64,000 nt of DNA from contig OX387203.1 of NCBI GenBank assembly GCA_947561715.1, positions 8,370,001-8,434,000 of the forward strand, read 5' to 3'. This document shows, piece by piece, positions 22,815-35,069 of the stretch; position 1 is the stretch's first letter, and every line of letters begins with the position of its first letter. The notes under the pieces were generated by a model. That model saw only the letters and a program-made list of their open reading frames with translations. It searched no databases and was not told the origin of the DNA. A program made the position numbers and the translations under genes. Origin of the DNA: Ascidia mentula (lineage: Eukaryota; Chordata; Ascidiacea; Phlebobranchia; Ascidiidae).

Positions 22815-25800
22815 CTACAACAACCAACCCGGGGTAATTGCTTCAGTGACGTCATCAGCTGAAACGTCATTTCCATAACAGTAAGTGCAACTCCTTCTGG
22901 TGTTGGTGTAGCGACTCGAATAAGAACTCCCTGTACACAAATCAGTTTAAAAATTTACTTTCAACATCAAAAAGTACTAATTTTTATACTAAAATCATTA
23001 AAAAACAATTTTAAGTTTACACTGTAATTTAGGCTTCGCTCCTAAACATTTTTAAGGCATTTTTATCCGACTCCAAACTGAAGTAGCGAGATTTCTTGAA
23101 GTTTATAGAACTTTGGCAAGTCTGTTGATACTTTAAGAGGAATATTGCTACACAACGCATCCAACAGCACCGTTTTTCGCCAAATTTTAACATATAAATT
23201 TCCTTAGTGCAAAATACTTTCCATTACCTGGACATAGATTTGTTGCACAAACAAATGTTGAATACGTTTTGCCACTTCCACATCGTCCGACGAATGGACA
23301 TCTTCGAATTCTTGACAAATAAAACAATATTCAGTAAATTACATTTTAAAACCACCACTCGTACTTGAACTGATATCCTCTCCCACAAGTTTGCGAACAT
23401 CTTCCATAAAGAGTCCACTGAGACCAAGATGTTGACGAAGTTGGACAAGGACTTACTGAAGGACATGACTGTGTCATAGTGGACTGACCTGGGCAGTTCT
23501 ACACAAAATGCTTTGCTACTGTTCTACATTGATCAATTTAATACCTTCCACCTTTACTAACCCTTCCACTACATATTCTGTATCTTCTCTTTGTTCCAAC
23601 AGATCCACAAGTTTTCCAACATGAACTCCACTGACCCCATGAACCCCAAGTGCCCGTTGAAGTATACCATGACCCCGTTGACCCTGTCGTTCCTTTGTAT
23701 CTGTAACTATATGAACCAGTTGACCCAGTATAGCCAGTTGAACCTGTGTAACCCGTTGACCCTGTGTAACCAGTGGTCCCTTTATTTTTATAACTATATG
23801 ACCCTGTGTAACCTGTTGTCCCCTTGTAACTTGTAGAACCCCATGTTGACCCTGTTGTCCCCTTGTAACTTGTAGAACCCCATGTTGACCATGTGTAACC
23901 TGTTGTCCCCTTGTAACTTGTTGTACCCTTGTAACTTGTAGAACCCCATGTTGACCCTGTGTAGCCTGTTGTCCCCTTGTAACTTGTTGAACCCCATGTT
24001 GATCCTTTGTAACTTGTTGAACCCCATGTTGATCCTTTGTAACCTGTTGTCCCCTTGTAACTTGTTGTACCCCATGTTGATCCTTTGTAACTTGTTGAAC
24101 CCCATGTTGATCCTTTGTAACCTGTTGTCCCCTTGTAACTTGTTGAACCCCATGTTGATCCTTTGTAACTTGTTGAACCCCATGTTGATCCTTTGTAACC
24201 TGTTGTCCCCTTGTAACTTGTTGAACTCCATGTTGATCCTTTGTAACTTGTTGAACCCCATGTTGATCCTTTGTAACCTGTTGTCCCCTTGTAACTTGTT
24301 GAACCCCATGTTGACCCAGTGGAGCCTTTGGAACTTCCTGTAACACCAGCTGATCCGCCTGTGGATCCAGTGGACCCCCCTGTGGATCCAGAGGACCCCC
24401 CTATAGATCCAGTGGAACCCCCCGTGGATCCAGTAGAGGCCCCTGTGGATCCGCCACCCCCAAAACCTACAAAAAACAAATGAAGTGTGATTTTACCAGC
24501 AAATATACAGGACAAAAGTATACAATTTAATTGAACTTATTTCATGAAGAAATAACTGACCTGAACATTTGTAAAGCTTATTCAATTTAGTCAAGTCAGT
24601 ATCTGCGAATCCTTTTCTTTGGCTCTTTGCAGGTTTATCTGAATTAATATTTTGTGCCAACCCTATGCACTGCAGTATGTTATGACCAATCAAAACATAC
24701 TTGTTTTTTTCACAACAATGGTTGGCTTGCGATTTTTTGAACCAGCGTACCCTCCATAATGAAGCACAGAATTGGCATTGTATTCAACACCAAGATCAAT
24801 AACACCACTTTCTGTTAACTTGTTAAAGTTGTTCTCTATTCCTGCAAAGATAAACCAGATGCTAAAATCATAACATTCGTTTTAAACTGTTTTATAGCAT
24901 TATGTTTAAGCAACAAGTTTTTAGCCATTTGTTCAAAAAATTAAAATTACCCTCTTTTTATGTACAAGTTATCTAAGAGCAAACCTAAGTCCTTTGTCAT
25001 TCAGTTCAGTTGTTTTAGATATATACATTTTGCCTATAATTTGGCATTATCAGTATCACTAAAAACAAAGCTGTTTAACTGAAAGCAAAGCACTTAGGTT
25101 TGCTCTTAGATAACTTGTACATGAAAAGAGGGTAATTTTTATTGTTTTTTTGAATAAAATCAGACACAATGTCTTTGTTACCATAAGACTGTCAGGAAAT
25201 TTCATGTGGTGCAAATTTAAACCAAATTTATCAGTTAAAACTACATGATGTTAACTTTATAGAATACCTTTTCGAACATTTTCTAAGTAAACAGTAACAT
25301 AGTCATCTCTGTTGGCACCAGCATGCTCATGGTAAAACCCAAGCAAATGAAGAAATTCGTGAATAACAACACCTTTGGTTTTGCATATTCTGGAGTGCAG
25401 TTGAACTAGTTGGGGTGTGTCATAGTCATACATGCCCATGAACGATCTGACATTAAATATACTATGTGCAATAAACCAGGTAAACACTTCTATGCTATGT
25501 TGGTATTATGACACAATTGCTGTTGATGGGACGTAGTTACTGTTGAAGAAATTATTTATTGCGTTATGCTTACGAGCATTGTCCTAAAGTGCCGACAACT
25601 TTGATGTAATGACCGCTGCCTGTTCCAGTTCTCTCAACAAAATCAAAACATGATTTTGATGCAAAATCTTCGGCTGCTTGTTTAATCAAACCTTTCATTT
25701 CATCACCTGCATATTAACCCATAATTTATGACCAATTACAATTTAATTCTGCAGTTTTCATCATTTAAATAGTATAGTGCCTTAAAGCATTTTATTAAAT

Positions 25801-26944
25801 ATAACTTAATGTACTTACTAAATTTACTAAAAATCAACGTGAACAATTACTATATCAACCTGTATATAAATAACTCACTTAATCTCCCAAACTCATACTC
25901 AATTTTAACCCTTCCATTTGATCCCTTGGGCCACAATATTGCATACTTATCGGCATTGCTTGAAAACAACGAAAACTGATTGTCTGAGTCATCAACGAGG
26001 CCATATTCCTTAAATACAAAGTCTTAAAGTGGGCAGCATAACTACAGCTTTAAACTGGCCTAACTGAAGCAACCTTGATAAAATACTTTTAGGGCAGTTT
26101 ATGATATTATAAACAGTAGGACCTACTAGTAGCATCCTGGGTACATGTTCTGAACTAAACTGAATATCTCCCTCAAATTTACCACTTTGAGCACAATCAC
26201 AACTTTGTGGACAGAAACCATCATCACCAGTACTGTACCCAAATGGGCACGGTAGTGAACACAGGCCAACATCAAAAGTGCATTGCTCTTTTTCTGTATT
26301 ATATAATGTTTCTAGCTACACATATTTTTCATATATTTTATAACAGCAATACCAAAAATTTTCAAACTTATTCAATACTTCAAAAGAGTCAATACCTTTT
26401 ACCTCTGCAAAAATTGGCTTCAAACGATGTTAAATTATCAAAATTTCCTTTGGTATACTCTTCACATTCATCAAACACACCAAGATCACCTAGATAAGAG
26501 GGTACCTTTCTCAGCATTTTAGTCAATAGCGACAGAACATTATACAACAACCTGTACTCTCAGTGGATACAAGTAAAAATATAGCAGTGGCCCCTCCAGC
26601 CACCAAACATATTCCAACCACTGCTGATGCAAGGATTTTAGAATGGTTGGAATTTTTTTTAACTTTTTGACGACCATGGTCTGAAACATTGACAACACAT
26701 CAAAAACGCAAAACGTAAAAATGTATATAGGCTATGTCTCCTTACTCACACATTCTTCATGACAATGTGTTATCATTAAACCCGTATGTATTCCTTAAAA
26801 CTACAATCTCATTCGACACAGGCAATCTTTGCTTTAAAAATTTCCTACTTCAACTTTACCTGGGCCACGACCTGACAAATCCTTTTTCCTTTGGGACTGC
26901 TTTTGCCTTTGAGACTGCTTTTGCGTTTGAACTCGTTTGTCCAT
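22815..26944 (-). CDS. Type II transmembrane astacin protease with TSP1 modules (Tast-like)
   Basis: Exons: 26944-26870, 26680-26552, 26489-26403, 26293-26127, 26008-25879, 25706-25574, 25446-25268, 24841-about 24720, 24669-24561, 24466-23562, 23498-23365, 23310-23228, 22930-22815. Junctions keep phase. About 790 residues: a basic Lys/Gln/Arg N-terminus; a membrane segment (ILASAVVGICLVAGGATAIF) with no signal peptide, so type II; a Cys-rich module (CSLPCPFGYSTGDDGFC); then an astacin (M12A) zinc protease with HEFLHLLGFYHEHAG and the Met-turn region SVLHYGG; a long Gly/Ser/Thr/Tyr/Lys repeat; TSP1 modules (WGSWGQWSSCWKTCG and WSQWTLYGRCSQTCGRG). It should cleave extracellular proteins at the cell surface. 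I recall this layout from ascidian sperm Tast proteases implicated in egg-coat penetration, so a fertilisation role is inferred. Confidence 0.85.
23800..24310 (-). repeat. Coding minisatellite inside the protease gene
   Basis: The linker between astacin and TSP1 domains is built of near-identical 30-bp and 18-bp modules encoding GSTWGSTSYK and GTTGYK. Near-perfect DNA identity implies recent expansion by slippage or unequal exchange. Module lengths divisible by three keep the frame, and the lack of stops makes several other frames open as well. The peptide is rich in Gly, Ser, Thr and Tyr and probably forms an extended, possibly O-glycosylated stalk. Confidence 0.9.
24943..25139. repeat. Foldback (inverted-repeat) insertion in an intron of the protease gene
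   Basis: Arms of about 54 bp, 24,943-24,996 (AAAATTACCCTCTTTTTATG...) and 25,086-25,139 (...GAAAAGAGGGTAATTTT), are almost perfect inverted copies around a spacer of about 90 bp. It is small, non-coding and intronic, and looks like a MITE or foldback element. I saw no certain target duplication. Confidence 0.7.
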
Positions 26945-28640
26945 TTTATTTAATCACCACCAGAACCTGAAAACAAAAACAGTCATTCTATTAGGAAGCA
27001 ACGTTTCCTTTTTAACACAATCAACGTCTTTAGCACTATTTTTCTCTACACAAGGAAAATCAGCTGCAGCAGAGCAATTTTCTAAACTTTCTACGACGAC
27101 GCTTTGGCTTTTGCGCCTAAATCCGCAACACCAAGGTATAAAAATATTTTAAACTAGGGAAATTAACACTTGATAGGTCGACATCATGGCGTATTTTAAA
27201 TTTCAAAACTTGAATCATGGTCAGTATAGTTTGTGAATAACGACAAGCTATTACTTTAAAGCATATTCACTTTTTAGGCGACCTATTTGCAGGAACATAT
27301 GAGAAATCATTGCTCCAGTTGCGAAACAAACAGAGGCGCTTTATTGGTTCACCTTCTCTGTCCGAAAGCCAAGATAAGTATATATATATTTTATGATGTT
27401 TAAATCGTGCGTTCGTTTTTTGACGAAAATTCTTTTGCCAAAGGTAACAAACCGATCAGAACAAAATTCGACTATCGTTATCGTTACCACTTAGTTTAGC
27501 CTTATCGCTGACCGTAGCCTTTTTAACTTCATCTCCATCTGTTAACAGTAACACATTTCTTTGGCAAAAACACTTTAACCCAATTGCTTTCTTTAGACCT
27601 CTAGATTAAGTCGCTTTAACTCTTGCCCTGCCCCATAGCGCCACCTTGCGTTTATTGCGCTTAAATGAACAACTGCTGTTTTTTGGGGCGTCGTCGACGC
27701 GTTTGTTCTTACTCTTCCTTGATCATTTTGCGCTTGCATATCTTCGCGTCACGGATTGTTGTATCGAAACTGAAATGAAGTTCAATCAAGCACTTGCTCT
27801 TTCGTGCTCCATCAGAGTGTACAAGAATCTTCAGCATTATACAAGGTAGTAGGCCTGGTAGGTACTGTCGCACAGGATATCACAGGTTCGAACCCTGGCT
27901 TGGGTACAATGCCCTTTTCACGTAAACCGATGCAATGTAACATATCGTTCATCTGCATCCAGGCAAGGAAAACGGATTCCACAGGGGATGTGATCTTGTT
28001 GTGGTTTAATTAGGGTTATGAATTCATATATTCTGTAGCTTGAACGAGCATGCAAAACCACCAGAAGAAAGTAAGATCTTACGAAGAATTATTCATTATA
28101 TTTGCAATCCCATAAAATAATGATTTTTTCCATTGGAAAAAATGTTTCGGCAAAAGCGCATGAAATTCAAACATGAGAGCTTAGTGAAAAACGAGACAGG
28201 AGCACTCCCTTTTATATTTCTCTTTCCATCTGACAATTGGACGGACTAACATTTTGCATCTTGCGTTCGAGTTTAGCAATTTATTTTTCTATTCTTCGTT
28301 GCAAATAGAAAAACATGGCCATAAAGGGAACGTTCGTGATAAAAATTATTCGACATGCCTCAAAGTACATAGTTTTAATTTATTTTCTTGTTGTAAATGT
28401 TTATGCAACAGCAATTGCAGCCACAACAGAGACTGCGCGTGAGGCTAATTCACTAATTACACGACGTTGCATTCCTCGCGTCAACATCACATAATCACGT
28501 GACCGCATTACGTGGCAAACAGTGATTTAAACTGAAAGTCCTCATTTGTTTGTGGCTCGCGTGGATGAAGTGTGGAATTTGTTTTCTCTTAGAGAGCACC
28601 GAAGGTGTACACAGAAATGCTCAGGGTTCTGTCAATTGTT
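26945..28640. other. Gene-free stretch upstream of the protease gene
   Basis: This stretch should contain the protease promoter but shows no diagnostic site. A tRNA-like B-box (CACAGGTTCGAACCCTGGC) lies at about 27,881-27,899 with a weak A-box-like GGCCTGGTAGG upstream at about 27,851, perhaps a degenerate SINE head. Confidence 0.35.
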
Positions 28641-28801
28641 ACGCAAGGTAAGTGGAAGTCATAAGGCACTTTGGGTCATAAGATAAATACTAAATAATGT
28701 AAAAGGAAAGAAAATTATGTTGAAAAAATTTACACGAACTAAGAGAAGAGAAACGTCCGCACAGTTTCCAGCAGTGCTACAACTAAAGGTACCTTTTATA
28801 C

Positions 28802-28948
28802 TGCTTAATACTGCTCTTCTGGCAAACTTTATTGTATTTACGTTTCTCGACGTTTCGGCTATTATGCAACAGCCTTTATCATGCATAATAGCCGAAACGT
28901 CGAGAAACGTAAATACAATAAAGTTTGGCAGAAGAGCAGTATTAAGCA
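28802..28948. repeat. Near-perfect 67-bp palindrome with 13-nt loop
   Basis: Arms 28,802-28,868 (TGCTTAATACTGCTCTTCTG...) and 28,882-28,948 (...CAGTATTAAGCA) pair with a single mismatch. The outer flank AATATGCCTGGCAGCATCAG and its neighbour reappear inverted at about 60,795-60,840 in the MEIOC region, so this belongs to a dispersed family. The sequence AATAGCCGAAACGTC in the arms resembles the 3' half of hammerhead-bearing retroelement ends. Confidence 0.85.
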
Positions 28949-29199
28949 ATAAAATATGCCTGGCAGCATCAGTAACAATGTACCTTTTATATCACCGGTT
29001 AATATGTGTTATTTACGTTACGCGTTCTACATTAGTGATTAACCCTTCAGGTGGTTGTAGTTAGGATAAATACTAATACACCCTAACACCTTCAAACCCA
29101 GTGTTTATAAGTTTATAAGCACTATATATCTATATATAGAAACTACACGATATGCGCAATTACTCCCATTTTGCTATTTTTTTGCACAACAGAACAAAA

Positions 29200-30150
29200 T
29201 CAATCCTTTTCACTTTGCTGTGTTAGAGGCAATATTTTCGATATTTTCATGGTGAGGGGATGAAATCTAAAAATGTTGGCAGCAAAGCGGATGAGAACAA
29301 AGGAACATTGGTAAGGTACGTGGAGCTTAAAAACTATGAAATTTAGGCTTCATACGGTTAGTGTGTTATTTAAGTCGTTATTTAAAATTTTCTTATACAT
29401 TGGATGAAATCACAGACCTAAGTTTAACCATTTTTTCGTACCGCTAGATGGCGTATACAAAGCGTATATTCGACGAGTTCTTTTAAAGAATTTTTTACCA
29501 TATCTTTGTGCAAACATTTGCAGTACTGCAGATTGTTATATAAAGTTAACTGTTTCTGAAGTTCACGGGTTTTTGCACAATATGCAACACCAAACTTTAA
29601 ACAGTTTGTGCATGTAAGTTAATTTTGATGATTGTTCCTCTTTGCTTAAATTGAAAAAGAAAAACTCCCCGTTACCACAACAACGCTCTTAATCCAAATA
29701 AAAGTCAATTTAGTGTATAGCACGTTTTGTGTGAGAAATTTACAAATAAAGTTATTGTTTTTTGTTTCACTGTTTCGGAGGCAAAATTCAAATATTTTCA
29801 TGCGAAGGAGATGGAACAAAGTGCTAGATTATGGAAAAATAAAAAAAACACAGGGAACTGATCTAACAAGCTTAAAAGCGCGTTAAGTGAAATTTTATGC
29901 GTGTTCGAAACCAAGTGAAATTTTTAGTTGGTCGGTGCATTATTTGAACGTTTCAGTAAAATTTTCTGATACATCAGATAAAATCAATATGACATCCAAC
30001 AGAAATTTCGGACCACATTTGGATTGGCATTTAACTTTCTGTTAAACTTGTTTTTTGTACCGCTAGATGGCGCACACAAACAGTTTTATTGATAAAATCT
30101 TTCAACAAATCTTTCACCACAACTATGTGCTTTTGATGCATTCATACGAA
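29200..30150 (+). repeat. Diverged tandem duplication, period about 600 bp
   Basis: Blocks recur in the same order: 'tttcatggtgaggggatg' near 29,247 and 'tttcatgcgaaggagatgg' near 29,796; 'ttttcttatacattggatga' near 29,386 and 'ttttctgatacatcagata' near 29,953; 'accgctagatggcgtatacaaa' near 29,440 and 'accgctagatggcgcacacaaa' near 30,059. Non-coding, old duplicate. Confidence 0.6.
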
Positions 30151-30325
30151 AAGGTATATTAGAATACCACCAAATCATTAACGAATCCCTGCAATACTGC
30201 CATTTCAAAGACCTACAGAGTAGAGGGCATGAAGATTTAAAAAAAATTTGTATAGATTACCTTAAGCTAATAAAAGCCATACAAACAAAACTGGAAACCA
30301 GTTACGACGTAGAAATAGATAGAAC

Positions 30326-30830
30326 TGTGGCGACCGAACTGTAGTGTTCGCCTGTGCATTGAAGCGTGCTATTGCCTTTTTCCCGTGTCGCGATTGCGCC
30401 TTATATACTCGTGTTTTTTTGTGTTGCTCGCACCTTTCTAACTCTCGCAATAAAGCATCAACCGCTTTACTGGTGACCCCGACGTGATGCGGCATCAAAC
30501 CCTTGTTCAGCAAAGTTGACGCGGTGAGGAACTTCCCTATGCCGACCACCATCAAAGGTTTACAGGAGTTTTCAGGGATGGACAATTTCTACCACAGGTT
30601 CGTGCCCAATATTGCCGGCAAACCTAAACAACTGGTGTGGTCGGTCGACCTGCAGAGGGCTTTCGAAAAGGCTAAAGACGCTCTCGCCTTTTACGATTTA
30701 ACCCGCTTCAGAGACTACGTCGATGAAAAGTTTTATTCCGCAAAACAAGTTACTAATATTCGCAAAAAATTTAAAAAAAACGAAGAAAGCAGCAAACTAA
30801 ATGGGCAATCTGCACCCAATCGACCCTAAA
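30326..30830 (+). mobile_element. Ty3/gypsy LTR-retrotransposon remnant (fossil)
   Basis: An LTR-like stretch of about 145 bp (30,326-30,470, starting TGTGGCGACCG) ends before TGGTGACCCCGACGTGATGC, a typical tRNA-primer-site leader of this family. Directly after it lies a piece of the reverse transcriptase/RNase H connection (FPMPTTIKGLQEFSGMDNFY and LQRAFEKAKDALA). Most of the element is missing and the copy is broken and old. Confidence 0.7.
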
Positions 30831-33100
30831 GGAAGCCCGATGGTAGTCGCTATATATATAAATAATTTTAAATGCACCCTGGAAACGAAATTGAGATCTT
30901 TTCAAATTAATTTAAATTTGCGGGCATTGGTAATGAATGACGTTGTTTTGGCTTCGGACTGGGTGACACGGATGAATGTGTTTTTTTTGTGGACACAAAA
31001 CGGAAACAATTTATCATATGTTTTGTATGTGTGTTAAAATTTTTGGGAAAATGTAAGTGCATGACTAGATGCTAAATTAATGGCAAAAATTGTTATCACC
31101 GATCAACTTAAACTTTTTGGTACAGAAAAAACGAACCGGGAAAAACTAATTAAATTGATTTTACTAATAGCAAGATTTTGTGTATATAAATGTAAAGCGG
31201 CCAAAGTGCAACCCGGTTTTATATTGTTCCGTCGACAAGCAAAGCAAGTTAATTAGTTTTTCCCGGTTCGTATTTTCGTCGACAAGCTAGGGTAGCACAA
31301 GAAAAAACTGCACTACGAACTAATAAAGTAAACGAATTCAAACTGAAATGGAATAATTCGTATTTTTAATGTTGAATTTTGTGTTTTAGAGTACGTTTCT
31401 TGAGCTCTTGCTTTGTCGTTGTTGCGGTTCTTTCGGGTGTAAATAAATTTAATAAAAAAAAACAAAAAAACGTGCAGACATTTATACTACCGTCGCAAAT
31501 GTCATTGTCAGAACACCTGTTACTTTCGGACCAAATGTCGAACTTCTGATTGATGAACCTAAAGCGCAACACCATTCTGTAAACTCAAATCAAAAAACAC
31601 TCGCTACACCATGCTGTGGCCCAGGTTAGTAAATAATAATTATTCTATGGAAATACGTTGTGCTGTTTGAAGTATTCAGCTGATATGCAAAGATGGTTAT
31701 CATTACAAAAAATAAAAACTACAATGTTAACTGAACGCGACTTGTCGAAACCCAAATTAAATTTATTTTACTTCTAAAACAAACTTATTTCTTTATATTT
31801 CATTGTCTAACGGGCAAGATTTGAATCGGGTACCCTGAAGAACCTGGAAGTTAAAAACTGGATACATTTGTTCTGGTGACGTAGCCAATACTGTTTTAGC
31901 AAAAGAGAAAATGAAAAAGCTTGCTTAACACTAAAATATATGTCAATTTTGAAACATATTGGTTATTTTGAATTGCAAAATGAAACTTTCAAATTTGCAA
32001 GCCCCCCCCCCCAAGTTTACGTCAATGGTGCGTTTGTTTTATTTCGTTTATTTCGTTTATTTTTAGAATCTCCAGCCTTGAGTGGAAAAAGTTTGCATAC
32101 AGAATCGGACCCTACGTCTCACTACCAATCTGATCAGTTTTTTTTTAGGTTTTTTTCACTTAGCGGTATTATTACGTCACGTTATAGTGCAGAGATCGGG
32201 ACTGTTTTACGAACTTTTTGGGAAGATTTGCCAATTTATAAATTAATGACGCCACGTAGGTCTCTCCATTCGAAAGTGTATAAAAATACCGAAAGGTTAA
32301 GGCATGGGGTAGGATAGTGCACTGTTCCGCACATTTCTGGCCTAAATTGAATTCTTTAACAAATCATTTTGTGCATTCCAAGGGTTCCAGACAATAAAAA
32401 AGGGAGTGCCGGCAATTCTGGGTGGAACACATGTGATGTAAACGGTTGATAAAAGATTTTATTTGTTCATGGTGAAGATTTGAGTGTTATTGTGACGAAA
32501 ATTAACTGAATGTTTTCAATAAAATCTGCAATCACGGAATGCGATGGATGTCACGTAATTTGCGGAGAGTCCGGATGTGTCAAGGTCCATGGGTATTTGG
32601 GAAACGAAGTAATCGTGAAGGTAGATTGCTAACTGAACTGAGGGAATTTACTTGATTTTGATATACAGCGAGTGCTTGATTGACAAATGATGAAGTCCTC
32701 TAACCGTAACATTAAGCGATATACCCCGCTGGACAAACCCAATACATCCCACTTATTCCAAAACAAACTGTTACGCTTTGTACCAAAAACAATAGGGATC
32801 TGCTAAGTTGTGTCCGTTGGCATCATTATTTAAAAGCAAAATGGAGCTAAAGGTCGCAAAACAGTGGCCATAAATCTGTAGCTCAATTCCTCGCCAGTTG
32901 TTTCGTTATTTCAGTCTTGGCAATGTTTAGGGCTGAAGGTGATTTGCTCGTTAAATGTTGGGGGTGAGATTAGAATATCAGGACGTCAACATTCGTAACA
33001 AATGCGAGTTTGTGATCCTAACTATGTTTTAGTCGGAACCCTGGTGAAGACATTATCTGTGCAAATCCTTTTAGTTTGAAAGCTAAAGGGAAATTACTAC
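30831..33100. other. Gene-free stretch
   Basis: No gene recognised. It holds an A/T-rich region and a poly-C run at 32,003-32,013. The block AGCAAGTTAATTAGTTTTTC with CGGTTCGTATTTTCGTCGAC near 31,240-31,285 shares words with 31,130-31,150 in inverted orientation (AACCGGGAAAAACTAATTAA), suggesting a short foldback pair. Confidence 0.35.
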
Positions 33101-33264
33101 TCTGGGTCGTCATCACCAGCGTTGGTGCAGAGGTTAGCGCCCTCAGTTCTCAATCCACTGCGCTATAGTTCGAATCCCGGTGAAGGCCAAATTGTCGCCT
33201 TTCACTTTTGGGAAAACGTCTGCAATCAGAAAGCCAAAAGAGCAATTAGTTCTTCGAAGTATCG

Positions 33265-34370
33265 TCACCAGCCGTGGTGTAGAGGTTACCGCCCCCCTCT
33301 ATTGATGCTCTGCACCACAGTTCGAACCCCGGTAAAGTTAATACTTCTTTCCCGGTAACCGTTAATACACTTCGGGTTCGGACTTATCCCACTCTAACTA
33401 AATTCACGCTGGTGTCACCTCTCCGTGTGTGTGCCTGTCACGGATGGGTAAAAGTAATTCGGTAATTATCTCTCTCACCCCTGTTAACTCACTGAAATCA
33501 GGCTAAGGACCGCGGCCAGGTAGCCCTGCGTTTAGTCAGGCTAAGAAGTCCCCGCTTCTGAGTTGGCCACCGAGGTCCGAAAACACACCTTATGCTCCAT
33601 CAGGGAGCGCCCCACCAGGGGGCAAGTGTCCCATCAGGGGGCATAGGCAGGTGGCCAACTCAGAAGCGGGCGCACCAGGAGATTAGTCAGCTAATGATTT
33701 TTCAAAATATAAGAAAAATTTGTGTATGTCCCCTTGCTTTTTCTGGATAATTTGTTTAGGTCGGGTTAGGGTTTTGCTTACCATTAACTATGCTGGATCG
33801 GGACATAGTGAAGGTGAGAGTAAGTTCGATTGCTACTGGGGGAATCATGGCCTTTTGATATTATGGTTTGTTACTGGGACTTACTGCATTTACCATTTAA
33901 CACTTCTGGGTTATGTCGGGACTTAATTACTGGAGGTTAGGCTATGATAATTACTGACCGGGACTTACTTTAGGGGATTATTATGTAAGTGTTAACATAT
34001 ATATCGCTCGTGGTTTATTACCGGGTATTACTGTTACGGGGACTGGATATATCAGTAGTCATTTTTGGGTTATGCCCGAGGTTTTTTAATGGTTAGACTG
34101 AGATGTGACAATTATTCACAGGGACTATCGTCAATATTTCAGGATTTATTACCGTGCCTTTTATGAAGGGTGGGTTGAGATATTTATCGGGACAGACCTC
34201 CATATTAAGAAGGATCGCCAGTAAGTGTTTATCGGTTAATGGGAATAGTTCGAACCCGACGTGACTTAACGGTTATGGGGAAAGTTACCTTTACCGGGGT
34301 TCGAACTCGGGTGCAGAGCATTACATGAAAGTGACTCTAACCTCTACACCACAACTGGCGACGGTTTGCT
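33265..34370. repeat. 1.1-kb composite unit, copy A, bounded by inverted tRNA-like units
   Basis: It starts with a forward tRNA-like unit (33,269-33,340) and ends with an inverted one (34,300-34,365), so the whole block has terminal inverted repeats of about 70 bp. The interior has no gene. It carries a strong stem: CCCCGCTTCTGAGTTGGCCACC (33,550-33,571) against its complement at about 33,650-33,671. It also has several GGGACTTACT-type words. Confidence 0.75.
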
Positions 34371-35069
34371 CCGTCTTTAAGTTGACCTTATCCTTAAATC
34401 AACTTTAGGTGAAACCTCTGCAATTATAAAGCTTTAAGAGCAACTACGTCTTCAAACTACCGTCACCAGCCGTGGTGTAGAGGTTAGAGTCCGTATCTAA
34501 TGATGCTCTGCACCACAGTTCGAACCCCGGGTAAGATGGACTTGTCCCGATAATTTGAGGTAAAACTTCTGCAATCAGAATGCTAAAAGGGCAATTAGTT
34601 CTTTGTGCCATCGTCACCAGCCGTGGTGTAGAGGTTGCAATTCCTATGTCGAAATGCTATGCATCACGGTTCGATCCCAGGTGAATATGTGCTGGTCCCA
34701 AATATTTTTTAAGTAAAACCCCTGTAATAAGACCGCTATGAGGGCAATTAATTCATCAAACAATCGTCATCGGCCGTGTTTAAGAGGTTAACGCGCCCTC
34801 TCTATATACTCTGCACCACTGTTCGAACCAAGGTAAAGAAGTAGTTGTCCCAATTACTTTTAGGTAAAACCTCTGCAGTCGGAAAGCTAAAAGGAGAATT
34901 AGTTTGTCAAACAATCGTCGCCAGTGGTGGTGTAGAGGTTACAATTCCCATCTCAAAATGCTATGCACCACAGTTCGAACCCCGGTTTAGGGGTGGTTGT
35001 CTCAATTATTTTTAGGCAAAACCTCGGCAACAAGAAAGCTAAAAGGGCAATTAGATCTACAAACTATCG

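Noticed and set aside
23591-24343. Long open frames on both strands across the protease repeat
   Set aside because: They are shadows of a stop-free tandem repeat with module lengths divisible by three; only the minus-strand frame ending in the TSP1 motif joins flanking exons in phase.
27849-27905. Possible tRNA gene with B-box CACAGGTTCGAACCCTGG
   Set aside because: The T-arm is plausible but no acceptor stem or anticodon arm forms around it; more likely a SINE fragment.
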